A DNA stretch of 64,000 nt, taken from NCBI GenBank assembly GCA_003290165.1, contig QNQO01000458.1:310001-374000 (forward strand), written 5' to 3'. The DNA is from Berberis thunbergii. Its lineage: Eukaryota; Streptophyta; Magnoliopsida; Ranunculales; Berberidaceae. How positions within the stretch are numbered: position 1 is the first letter of the stretch; each line of letters opens with the position of its first letter. Below the pieces are notes generated by a model that was given only the letters and a program-made list of their open reading frames with translations, ran no database searches and had not been told where the DNA came from. The translations under genes were made by a program, and so were the position numbers. Positions 12,195 to 43,339 of the stretch are shown piece by piece.

Positions 12195-13984
12195 TGATAG
12201 GAGCATAATTAGGTTATTTTTAGTACAATATTTCTATATATATATTTGGCTATTACTTGTTAATTATGGTACTAATTGCTATTTTCGTGTTTGTGTAGGT
12301 TTTCAATTACAAGATTCCAACATAGAAGCTAAGTAAAGCAAATTGGCAATTTAGAAATACTTATTGCAAAAGGATACCACGCAAAAAAGGAAACCGAGAA
12401 GAAAACAATTATAAAAGGGATAATACCTTGCTTTGGATAAATCACCCATCCACAGTCTTCACAAAATCACCCATCCTCGCAGCCACAAGCCATCACGAAC
12501 CCATCCTCACAGATCTCTCATCACAGCAGTCCCTCAATCGTCATCCTTTTCGCCTCCTTGCAATCACTGTTCAGAACTCTTCTCATCCGTCAGACCATAA
12601 CTCCTCCTCCTCGAAACAACACAACCATTGTCATCCCACATCTCTATCTCAGTTCGTCACCCAACCACCTCCATCATCCCCTTCTCCTTCACAACACCCA
12701 CACACAACCCTAACCCATCATCAACCATCATCAAAATCCATCGCAGCCACATAGTGTCTATCGCCACACACCACAATTTCATGATCAGCACCCTGTTTTT
12801 TTTTTGCATGATCTCCTAGTCATAGTCTCATCACTACCGCATGCCTCTCTTCATCGCCTTCCTCCTTGCAACAACAAAACACCTTCATTTCAATCCCATC
12901 TTCCTTCCCCCTTCATTGATCGCTAGCCTCTCCCTTCCACGTCCTCTTCTTTTCATCGAAGTAGATCTCTCAAGTAGCGGGTCGAAAAAGAAGAGAAGTT
13001 TGAAGTAGAGATCGTGAGAAAGGGGGAGATCTTAATCTCTTGTATTCGCGCTATCCGCACCCACAGAGTTATTCTCTACCACCACGCAGGCGAAAGTGAT
13101 TGTTCTTATTCTCTCTTATATTTAGTTGGATTATTGATTATGAATTACTGTTTGAACATAATTAATATGTTTAGCTAAACTCCTCTTAGTTAGGGGTGGA
13201 TTCGAAGCTCCGAACATGTGCTTTATGAATTAATTGAATTTAATCTTCCTTGTTGATTAGTGATTGTGTTTTACTTAACTGCTTTATAGAGAATTTTCTT
13301 TGTATGTTTGTTAAGGTGGCCAACTTAGTAAGCATGTTAGGATCTGGGGCTAGAGTATAAGAGAATTTCACCTAATTGTTATAATATTGTACTCACGAGT
13401 AGTAAATACCAAGGAACGTTGGTAAGGATAAGTAAAAACATAGGTAAAAACAAGATGTTGATCATACTTGTAATTGCCTAGTCAATGTTCATATTTTCCA
13501 TAAAACTTAATAATCTTAGATTATTATCTAACTTGTGATTCCTGATTAGATTCCATGATAAAAATAGTTTGAAAGCGACACTAAGTTTAATTCAACGAAC
13601 TTGGGAAAATAATAAGATTAATGCAGTGTTGATCACGGTTAATCTTGAGCATTGTCATTCACGAATTAGCAAGTGACTATTGAAGATTGATTTATGAGCA
13701 TATGTTTGGTGTGTAGAGATAAACCCTTAGCTAATTTCTCATATTTGCCGTCCTTTTAGTTTTATTATCTTTATAGTAATAAGTTTTCGTAGTTATTTTC
13801 ATAGTTTAACTTAGAAAATCCAATCCCCAAATATTTACTTAATTAAGTTGTTAGTTGTCTTTTAGTTATTCTTAGTGTTAATTGACAAACCCTCTAATCC
13901 CCGGTCCAGAACGATCTCTACTTATTCTATACTACAATCACAAAGTATGGTATTAAATTGTGTGCCTACTAAAATAGCGCATCA
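12195..13984 (+). mobile_element. 5' LTR of a Ty3/gypsy element (about 1.79 kb)
   Basis: It begins TGATAGGAGCATAATTAG and ends GCGCATCA, directly followed by a primer-binding-site-like sequence TGGCGTTGTTGTCGGGGA at 13990-14007 (a diverged form of the common plant TGGCGCCGTTGCCGGGGA). The U3-like start resembles the start of the solo LTR at 4103-6128 read on the minus strand. A CA-rich and pyrimidine-rich part around 12430-12960 gives only chance ORFs. No matching 3' LTR is seen downstream, so the element is 3'-truncated. Confidence 0.7.
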
Positions 13985-14159
13985 ATTTTTGGCGTTGTTG
14001 TCGGGGATTAGTAAAATTGTTAATTACTTAATTAGTTTTTATTTATTTTATTTTAATGATTTTTTCTTCTTTCTGTCTTTATCTCAGGTACCAGTTCATG
14101 CGCAATAGGAGATCCAACGAAAACTTATTAGAATAGGATTCAGAGCCTGAGAAAACATT

Positions 14160-15404
14160 TAGAAGACGAATGAGAGAAACAAAAGAGTTACAAACGTCTA
14201 GCTTTGAATTTGAATCAGAAGAGCTCAACATGGCAAACAACAAATCTATTAAAGAACTTTCAGCATCCATCTTAGACAATGTCGCACCCCTGTGCATTCA
14301 GTATCCAACAGTAGTGCAGGGCAAGACAGAGTCATTCGAGCTGAAATCCAGCCTACGTCATCATATTCCAAAGTATCATGGTCTTTCTATGGAGGATCCA
14401 AATAAACATTTAAAGGAATTTGAAGTTGTATGCTCCAGTATGACGCAGATGATTGTGGATGAAAACATCCTGAAGCTGAGAGCATTTCTTTTTTCTCTGA
14501 CTGCTAGGGCTAATAATTGGCTCTATGAACTACCTTATGGAACAATATATTCTTGGGATAGCATGAAGAAGGTGTTTCTAGATAAATTATTCCCAACTTC
14601 CAAAATTATCTTATTGAGGAAGACAATCGGTGGTATACAGCAAGGTCCAAGAGAATCATATCCAACTTACTATGAGCGCTTCGAAACTCTCATAGCACCA
14701 TGTCCGCAACATCAGATGAATGGGGAGCTCCTGATTCAATACTTTTATGAGGGATTGCTTCCTCTTGAGCGACAGATGTTAGATGCAGCGGCATGAGGAA
14801 CTTTGGTTGATGAAACTCCAGCAACAACAAAGACTTCGATTGCAAACCGAGCCTTAAACGCCCAACAATATGAAGGAATTGAAAAAACTTCATGCCAAGT
14901 CAATGAGGTAAGAACTAATTCTAGTTTGGAAGCTCAAATGGCTAATCTTACTTCACTTGTAACTCGGGCTCTAGGGAAGCCGAATGTGTTATGAGTTGCA
15001 CAAGTTTGTGTGGTGTGTTCTAAGCCAAGACATCCATCTAATCAATGTCCTCAACTAATTGAGAATGACGATTGAGAGAATGTCATGCAGTAGGTTTTCA
15101 AGGGAAAAATCACTATAGGAATAACCCTTACTCGAACACTTACAATGAATGTTGGAGAAATCATCCCAGCTTTGGATGGAGAAATTCAGAACAATCTCAA
15201 CAACAAGCTTCGAATCGGCCACCCCTTGGTTTCTTTCAAGGACCGCTAGAACAATCTCAGCACAATTCTGGTATGCCCCTTAATTATGATGAGATTCTGA
15301 AATCGTTAACTGTTTCTCAACAGAACCAAGCAAAAGATATAACATATTTGAAGCTACAGATGGGTCAAATAGCTGAGTTTATTGGACAAATTCGCGAGCA
15401 ATGA
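14160..15404 (+). pseudogene. Retrotransposon gag (Ty3/gypsy), broken
   Basis: The frame from 14170 to 14796 carries a capsid-like Retrotrans_gag domain: the PKYHGLSMEDPNKHLKEFE line near residue 70, then a NNWLYELP motif and a YYERF motif. An in-frame TGA at 14794 interrupts it where a glycine codon is expected, and the same frame continues to a second TGA at 14992. A zinc knuckle of form CX2CX4HX4C follows at 15007-15048 (CVVCSKPRHPSNQC). After another stop near 15073 and a frame change, the glutamine-rich tail runs 15072-15404. Gag packages element RNA in cytoplasmic particles. With at least three lesions this copy cannot make an intact protein. Confidence 0.85.
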
Positions 15405-16300
15405 AAACTTCCTAGTTCTATCATTCCAAATTCGAGAGGCAGGTTTTAAACCGCAAAAGCAATTACATTGAGTGGTAGGCAAATTAAGAATTAGTCAATA
15501 GTCCCTAAACAGAGTCGAAATAGGGAAGCTGAATTACAGAAGGATGATCCAGCAATCGCTGAAATACCAGAGCTCCAAGGTAAGAAGGTGAGTATTCCAA
15601 ATTCAGTTTCTACTCATCTTTCTCCAATTTTTGTGCCTTTTACAGGTAGGTTTGCTAAATCTAGGAAGGATGAATATGATAATGAAATCTTGGAAACCTT
15701 CTGAAAAGTCTAAGTCAATATTCCGCTTCTTGATGCTATTAAGCAAGTGTCTAAGTATGCAAATTTTTTTAAGGAACTTTGCATAACAAATAGACGACTT
15801 CAAGACGGAGAGGTGGTTAAGGTAAGTAAGAGTGTCTCCGCAGTTCTTTAAAGAAAATTGTCATCGAAGTGTAAGGATCCGGGTAGTTTTACTATCCATT
15901 GTGTTATCGGTAATACTAAAATTGAAAATGCGATGTTAGACTTAGGTGTTTCAATTAATGTTATGCCATATTCTATTTATCGTTCTATGAATCTCGGGGA
16001 GCTAAAAAATGATGGTGTAATTATTCAATTGGTTGATCGTTTTAATGCATATCCTTGAAGTTTGTTGGAAGAAGTGTTGGTGCAAGTTAACCATTTGATA
16101 TTCTCAATAGATTTCTATGTGTTTGAGATGGAAGATTCAAAATTTTTAGCACATTTGCATCTTCTTTTATGGTTGGTGCCCCTTCATGAAAACTGCGAAG
16201 ACAAATATTGATGTGCATGCAAGGAAAATGACCATGGAATTTGATGGTGATGTGATTGGCTTCAACATCTTTGAAGCCATGAGATATCCTACTAAAATCA
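15405..16300 (+). pseudogene. Retrotransposon aspartic protease region (Ty3/gypsy), broken
   Basis: The stretch at 15840-16058 encodes KCKDPGSFTIHCVIGN, then AMLDLGVSINVMPYSIY and the GELKNDGVIIQL line. This is the retropepsin-like domain of Athila/Tat-type polyproteins, in which the catalytic triad is often written DLG rather than D(S/T)G. A stop follows after NAYP at 16058 and later frames are interrupted. The linker upstream (15405-15840) is also interrupted by stops. Its role in an intact element is to cut the Gag-Pol polyprotein. Confidence 0.75.
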
Positions 16301-16313
16301 TTATTGTTTTTCT

Positions 16314-16829
16314 ACTAATGTGAGTGACAATTTGGCCCAAAAATTGTCAAACGCCAGAAACGATGATGAACTTGAGACTACCATCACTACTGTCGTTGGA
16401 TATGAGAGGAATGGAGTTCCCTATGACACAAAGAAGCGAAAGAGATTACAGTTGAAGGAGCTCAAAAAGATTCAGGATGAGGCCTATGATAGTAAAAGCA
16501 ATTATAAGGGGAACACCATAGTTTTTTATGATCAGATGATCCATGGAAATACTTTTGTCCTTGGAAAGAAAGTCTTACTTTTCCAATCGTGTCTTGGAAC
16601 TGGTAAGTTACGTTCTGAATGGGTTGGTCATTTTATTGTTACTAATGTTTTTCCCCATGGTGCTATACAAATTAAGAGTGTCACAACCGGTAAGGAGTTT
16701 AAGGGAAGCATCATCGACTTAAACCCTATTATGAGTAATTTGTGGAGCATGTCGTGGAAGAAGTATCACTCCATGTTCTCACTTAGTTTGAAGATTAATT
16801 GGAGATACCGTCAGGCTACACGACGTTAA
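16314..16829 (+). pseudogene. C-terminal end of gypsy Pol (integrase tail), RT/RNase H deleted
   Basis: The frame at 16320-16829 contains KRKRLQLKELKKIQDEAYDS, then VLGKKVLLF, GKLRSEWVGHFIVTNVFPHGAI and a final KSVTTGKEFKGS line. This is the region after the integrase core in gypsy polyproteins. It starts immediately after protease remnants, so reverse transcriptase, RNase H and most of integrase are missing, apparently by one internal deletion near 16310. The element could only have moved with help in trans. Confidence 0.75.
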
Positions 16830-17110
16830 CGCTTCTTGAGAGGCAACCCAATTATATTTGCTTTCTCTATCATTTTATTTTCTTTTTGTTTGTTAGTAGT
16901 TTGTTTTTCCTCTTTTAAATATTTCATTGCATGTGCTATAATCTATTAACATTGAGGACTATGTTAGGTTTAAGTATGGGGGGAACAACGTTGTTTTTAT
17001 TTTGAAAAAAAAAATTTAAAATAAAATAAAAATAAAAAGCGTCAGTCCATTAAAAAAATGTGGATTTTTGATTTCTTTATTGGTATTAGTGTCATTATGA
17101 GGTATATTCT
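16830..17110 (+). mobile_element. 3' untranslated part of the gypsy element with polypurine-tract-like site
   Basis: After the stop comes GAGGCAACCCAA and then ATTGAGGACTATGTTAGG and TATGGGGGGAA (16974-16985), a G-rich tract in the form often seen ahead of the 3' end in this gypsy group. A-rich sequence follows, then a hAT insertion at 17117. I could not find the 3' LTR after the hAT, so the right end of the element is undefined. Confidence 0.55.
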
Positions 17111-18102
17111 TTCCATTAGGAGTGGGCACGGGACGGGATGAGACGAGATATACCCATCCCTATCCCATCCCGTTCATACGGGATCGGGACAAGACGGGAT
17201 GGAAAAAACCCCATCCCGACCTCGTCCCATCCCAAACGGGTTCGGGTCGGGATCAGCGTGTTGTCTGTGACTGTTGCGAAGATTATCATCATATAAGAGC
17301 GTGAAAGATAACTTTTTTATAATTAGATATAGATGTGGCATGCAAATATAAGGGTAGCCACTAAATCCCCTAACAATGAAGTTGAGTGGGCTGACTTTTA
17401 GAAAATGACATGATAAATGGGACCCACTAAGAGTATTGTGTCACTGTGATGGCCTCCCAACTGATTTTACAATTTCATTACTGTGGAAAACAAAATTCAT
17501 GGTTCCTTGACAAAATGACATTTCATTTTTTGTTAAGGAAAAAATATAGACCTATTGGTGATGCTCTAACATATTCATAATGGTTTACCACCAATACATA
17601 TATCTTAATTAAAAAAATTTATTTTTACAGCTCGGGCATCTCAAATTCTTGGCTCTGCCCCTGAATGTTCCCTTCTGAATATGTATTACTCAATTAATTG
17701 TTATTTTTCATCTTCACCTGAGTATTATCAATATTTGGAAGTTAAATAATTGGAGCTACTTTTATTGGGAATCCAAGCAATAGTCTGCTATCTTTTCTCT
17801 TGCTTAATAAATATTTATTTTTTGAAGTAACATTTCTGTTACCACTGCAAACACCATGAGTTTATATTAGTCATCTGTAAGTTTATATGAATAAAAAAAA
17901 TAAATAAATAAATAAATAAAAATATTAATAATAAATATTAAAAAATTAGCTCGGGACAGGACGAGATTGGCGGAATTGAAAATCTTCATCCCATCCCATT
18001 CTAGATCGGGACGGGACGGGATAGGGATGAAATTATTCATTCCCATTAAGACCCGAAAAAATCGGGACGGGACGGGATGAGATGCCCACCCCTACTTTCT
18101 AT
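17109..18102. mobile_element. hAT-type non-autonomous DNA transposon, 978 bp
   Basis: The element is 17117-18094. The left end TAGGAGTGGGCA and right end TGCCCACCCCTA form imperfect inverted repeats, and the flanks CTTTCCAT (17109-17116) and CTTTCTAT (18095-18102) are an 8-bp duplication with one mismatch. Both ends are filled with CGGGACGGGAT-like words in opposite orientation. The interior is AT-rich with no transposase. It sits in the 3' part of the gypsy element. Confidence 0.85.
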
Positions 18103-18282
18103 TCATGTTGTACTTATATATTAGAATGATTGCCTTGTTTTACCAATATTTCCCTTCAATATGCTAACCGTAATTAAAAGGCATTTGCATCCATTTCAAA
18201 AAAAAAAAAAAAAATCCACATGAAACTAGTTTAGTAGGTAATTGTAACAATTTCACCCTTGGAGGTTATACAAATAGGCAAC

Positions 18283-19310
18283 GACTATTTGGCACCACAA
18301 CTTACTCTCACCCACACTATCCATCTAAATTTTTTATTCTCACACCATGCACTCTCTCCCTCTCCCACACCATTGTTCTCTTCCACACCACCCATAAAAA
18401 GAAAAAAAAAATATTTTCTCCCCTCTCAAATTCAAACTTGCGAAACTTCATCTCCCTCCCAACTTCATCTTTTTCCCTCCACAGACACTCTCTCCTTAGG
18501 TCCCTTTTTTCCCTCCCAAATTCAAACTCTCCTTCCCCTCCCAACTTCATCTTCTTCGCTCCACAAACTCCTTATCCCCCTCCCAACTTTGTTTTATTTG
18601 CTCCAAACTCGACTCCCTTTTTTTCCCCTCCCAACTTCCTCTTCATTCCTTCCAATCAAAATTGAAGACAAAATTGAAGAAGAAGAAGAGTTGGAGCCTT
18701 TACAGGATCTCGACCTTGACTCCTACGTCACCCCTCTCCCTCTCTTTCATCTCCTTCCGATCACACTCTTTTTTTTCTCGCCTTCGTATCGACTCGCGGG
18801 AGGATGGGTTCCTCATTCGCACATGCAGCTGCGTGGGCAAAAAGTTTGATCATCGCAGTGTCCTGTGCGAGTGGGGAACCATCCTCGCAAGGACCGCCGC
18901 GAGGGCAAAGAAAAATAGAGTACGAGGGGAATGAAAAGAAGGAGAGGGAGAGGGGCGACTACTTGTGCGAGAAGAACAAAGAGCGGGAGAAGAAAAAAAG
19001 GGAACTGAGAGAGAGTGGGACAATAAGAGATAGTGGGAGAACCGAGAGAGGAAAAAGAGAAGAAGATGATGGAGAAGGGGGGATGGTGGCTCCATCTCCT
19101 CTATCTCTTATCGACGCTGGTCGTTTCTCATCGTCCCTCGCAATCGATTCCCCCTTTCTCGCTCTTCCATGTTGTTGCTGTTTTTATTATTCTTGATAAG
19201 AGAGTAAGAGAAAAGAAGATAAATAGTGATTTAAATGGGTGGTGTGAGAGAGTAGGTAAAAAAATTGGATAAATGATATGAGTGAGACTAAGCTATGGTG
19301 CCAAATAGTG
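18283..19310. mobile_element. CACTA-like non-autonomous element, about 1028 bp
   Basis: The left arm starts (G)ACTATTTGGCACCACAACTT and the right arm ends GGTGCCAAATAGTG, which as its complement reads CACTATTTGGCACC. The ends are inverted repeats over about 28 bp with a few mismatches. A CACTA assignment rests on the right terminus; the left terminus has G for C, and a 3-bp duplication is not clear (AAC and ATT flank it). The left half is strongly C/T-rich and the right half G/A-rich, which creates long chance ORFs at 18259-18849, 18804-19196 and others. None shows a protein family. Confidence 0.55.
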
Positions 19311-19969
19311 ATTTTCCATATAAATATTGTGCTAAGTCTTATACAAACAAGTAACAACCCTTATTTTGAGGGAATTTGAAAAAAAAATGTTGTGAAGGGA
19401 TTTATAAAGGCATGTGCAAATATCCAATTTTTTTTTTTTTTTTGTATAATTTCATCATAGGCACAGCTGGTATCGCAATCCAATCAATCATTTTCCAATA
19501 GCACTTCACCCATAAAATTTCTTTAAAATGGCCACGTCTCTAGATCTATTCTTATTTTTCAATTAATTTATATCATTTTCAGTAACAAGTGTCACTCATC
19601 ACTCCTTTTCCTCTTTTTTTTTTTTTTTTAAATGAAAAACCTCAACCGTGAATTTCATAAACAAAGAAACAAAGCAAAATCATCATTCAAAGAAACAAAG
19701 CAAAATCATCATTATTGATGAGTAGGCAGTAGTATTGTCTCAGTAGAGATGAGAAAATACAGCGTAGGCAGAACGTCAACATGTGGCAGGTATTGATTTG
19801 CTCAATAAGTCAGCAAACTATCTCGGATCTCTCTCCACTCTTCTCTCGTTTCTCTGTTTCCACAAAAAAAAAATAAATAAATAAAAATAAAACCTCACCA
19901 GTCACCACTCTCCCACTTCTTCACACTTGCTATTTGCAAACCAAAGCAGTGATCTCCATCTCATCGACC
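19311..19969 (+). promoter_or_regulatory. Upstream/promoter and 5' leader region of plastidial phosphoglucomutase
   Basis: This is the gap between the CACTA-like element and the PGM start codon. It holds a perfect 26-bp tandem duplication (19662-19687 and 19688-19713), an AT-rich TAAATAAATAAAAAT stretch at about 19873-19889 and a C/T-rich leader with TCTCTCCACTCTTCTCTCG near 19830. The transcription start cannot be fixed from sequence. The leader from about 19890 to 19969 is free of upstream ATG codons as far as I can read. Confidence 0.45.
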
Positions 19970-39849
<19,880 letters not shown>

Positions 39850-42800
39850 AGCTCCAGCGGCCATTAGTATGTCCATGTAAATCAGATGTAAGTTTTATTG
39901 AGGTTCAGAGGCAAGTTGGGCATTCTCTCTGTTCTCTAGCTCTCTCTGCATATTCTTTTGTTCAAGTTTGGTCATATATTACAATTAAGTTATTATCTGT
40001 TTTTTCATGTTAGTTGATATGCTAGCTCTAGCATACTTGTTGGTTATAGGGTTGTGTTGAGTCTACTGTATCCCAAGTTAATTTTCACAATAACATTCTC
40101 TTAAGCAACCAAATGTTGGGAAAACTGTAAGTAAGTTGTAATATCTTATGATGAATTTCTCAAGTTTGTTCGAGGAGCTTTTACTTGTTGATTGAGGAAA
40201 TTAAGAATTGTACGCAAGGGGGAGTTTTTTTTTTTTGCAAAAGTTCTGACACCAGTAAGTAAAAAGAAAGTGCTTACTAAATACTTCTAACTTCTTATTG
40301 GGGTAAGAAGTCAACCATCATACTTCATAATGAAAACAAACACCACCTAATTCCCCCTTCAAATTTCCATCTGTTCTAGTCAATGTTGCCCCAATGAAAT
40401 AAGCAAATGAGAAATAGTTTATTTTTAGTCAGAAAGGTGTCATGATTAATAGTATAAAGTGCGATTTGGTTAGTTTAGTATATTGATTGATTTAGTTTCC
40501 TAGCTATTTTGAAGTTAGGATTCCATCTCCTAATTAGGAGTTTGCTTTGATCCAATCGGCAATTAATCCCTGATTAACCTCTTCTTGCTAGTAAAGCGTA
40601 ACGATTTTTTAATTAATCATTTGAATAATCCCTTGGCTGAGTAATCGGCGATTTTTTGCTGATTTACCAATTTCCTGGCAATGTGTCACAAACAAATGAC
40701 TCTTTAATTTTTTTTATTGCCTTAACCTCATCAATGTACCTATAGAGTTTGTGAAGAGGCTAGAGAGAGTATATATATCGTTCCATGAAATGGTGCAAGG
40801 TGTGATGTAACAATCTATGGAACTGCCCATGAAACAGTGCATGGACTTATGAAACGGTCCATGGAATGGTGCAAAGACTAATGGAACGTTTCGTTGATAT
40901 ATATATATGAAGAGACGACAAAAGAACGATGAAAGGAATAACAAGCTAAGTTAAAGAATATGGAGTATATTATATTGAATTCTTAATTTTGTTATAATTT
41001 GCCACTATTTTAGAAGGATACAAAAAATATGTATACAAATATAGGCCGATTAATTTGATTTGCTCTTTAACTTATTAGGGCACGATTAATGATTTAACTA
41101 CATGGTTATAAATTCAAATTTATCTATTGGCAAAGTGATTACAAAGAGAAAATTATTGTTAAAAGGATTAAGACAACATAATAGCATTGCAATTAGCAAA
41201 CAACTATTCAAAAAGAAGATGCCCTTGAAGGATGTGTACGACAATGACCAGTGCCATTACAAAGCCACCTCCATCATTACATTTTTAAGATCCTTGTGTT
41301 CGCACAAAACTATTCATGCATTATTTTCGTTCTTGAGGCACCAACAAATAGCACAAGGCACGAGCTTCCAAAGGAATCTTCTTCAGGGCGAGAGATAATG
41401 AGCCTTCCATCCTCTAAAAAAGCTTTGATCGTTCCGAGAATCACCCAAACCACTTTACATCATGATATATATGGAGATCTCACAACTCCCTAACCCATTG
41501 CCAATGATAGGAGAGAAATGTCTTTTGGGATTCCATTACAGCTCTGCCAAGGCTCTTTTTTTCACGCCTTTGGAGAGCGCACACCTTAGTTAAGGTGGAG
41601 GGCAACCAAGATACCTACGACGCCCCTAGGTGTTTTTCGAAAGTATAACTTAAACAAAAGAAGAAAATATAGAATATTCTCTATTTAAACAGTTTAAATC
41701 ACAACTTCTCCCATTTATTTCCTTGCTTTCTCACTTGACCTTTTCCATCTTGTTGGTTGCTATCTTACCTCCATCCCAACAACCTTTTTTTACACCACCC
41801 AATGCCGATGTTGTTTGTTAATCCTTGATTCGTTCACTTGTACCAACTACCAACCTTGATCCCTTTTTCGTTTGCTCACATTTACCGCTACTAAATCTAC
41901 TTTTCTTAATATTCACATGCTACTACAACCACCATTAACTTCATTGTGTTGTTTAAGATATCTGCAACCGCATCAACCACCCTCATTCGTTTGGCTTTGG
42001 GAAGAGCCCACTTTCTATTTGCCCCATTTTATGCTATTTGGATTCCCAACCAAGACATTCCATAGGTATCCAAGTATTTAGCATATATGATGTAACGTGA
42101 GATTTAATTTAGTTGTTGGGTCGGGCCTAAGTAGGCTCATGATAGAATAAGTGGAGATTAGGGCTTGTATAACATTTAGTGTTAGGTTGCTTGATTTTCA
42201 AGTTAGGTTTAGTATAAATAGGTTCTTTAGGCCACTGGTTGTAATTGGTTGATGAATAAAAAAACTCAAATGGAGATTTTTTTTTTTTGTAGATTTGTTT
42301 AATTTGTAGTTTAGATTGCATTAATAAATTAAAATAATAATTTGTTTATATTTTTAGTTTTGTAGTTAATAAATATGAACATTAAATAAGAGGATGCTCA
42401 CTGTTTTTTTTATTCATATCACATATAAACAAATGCATATAACTACTAATAAAAGTTACCAAGCCAATTTGTAACGCTTCATAAACATAAAAGAATGTGT
42501 AAGAGGTGCCCTAAGTTTATGATTTTCTTGAGAAAATGACTTGGGGAAGTGTCCAAGAAGTGGTTGAGGAGTGTCGTATCCAACACAGACACGGCGACCT
42601 AAACGGAGTGATTGTGCTTCTTAGGTTCCTAATTACTCGACTTAATTTTTTTTGTTGGGTTCATTTACTTTGAAATTTCCAGGTTTATATATTTTGACTT
42701 TCCTAATCAATGCATACCTATCTCTAATCTTGGTTAGGTTTCCTATTTGGCACTCTCCTGTCTCAAGTTAGTTTACTCTTGGGGCTCAACTAATATCCCG

Positions 42801-43339
42801 AAAGAGCTTCTTTCTTTATGTAGACTTTGGTTTGGATAGGATTCTTTTTTAGAGGTTTTGTTCAACAACTGGATGCGTACTAATGTTAGCTGAGTCGTGT
42901 GCATCTGATTTAGGGAGTTTCAAACACCCAATTCTTCCTTGTTCTAGGGAAAGCAAGTCATTTTTTTTGCTTGAATGGGTGATGCATGGGTCAGGGTGAT
43001 TCTCTTGAGAAATTGGGGTGCACCTTGTTTTATGTTCTACAAAGGAAAGAAAGAATATTTTGGAAGGTGGAAGGAGTGGATGAGACACTATCGACATAAT
43101 TGGAATTGAAGTGAGCATTTTGGTGGTTGCATGGCCATGGATTCAACATCATCCATTTTTCATGAGCTTTTTTTCTTGTTACTCCCTCTCACTGCAAATT
43201 TTGGATATTATAGTTTGTAGATCTTAATTGTTTTAAGCCCTGTAAAAATTTTGCATGAATCATCAAAAATTTTACGATAATCTTGACTTGCCTACCTACT
43301 AGCAATAGCCAATTAGAGATGCTTATCTCCTAGACACAG
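39850..43339. other. 3' flank of PGM and intergenic DNA
   Basis: The PGM polyadenylation site cannot be fixed. Around 40480-40690 there are AATCGGCGATTTTT and TGATTAACC words like those in the intron 5 hAT, perhaps a relic. About 40770-40890 has short repeated CCATGAAA and GGTGCA words between two TATATATA tracts. No gene is supported; the ORFs at 41102-41398 and 41872-42081 have no domain character. Confidence 0.5.

Noticed and set aside
18259..19272. Long ORFs of 196, 130 and 90 aa
   Set aside because: The C/T- then G/A-rich DNA of the CACTA-like element opens many frames on both strands; no domain is visible.
19934..19969. In-frame upstream ATG as PGM start
   Set aside because: It would put 12 extra residues before a typical transit peptide. 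The ATG at 19970 with CGACC ahead of it is a better start, though the upstream one cannot be excluded.
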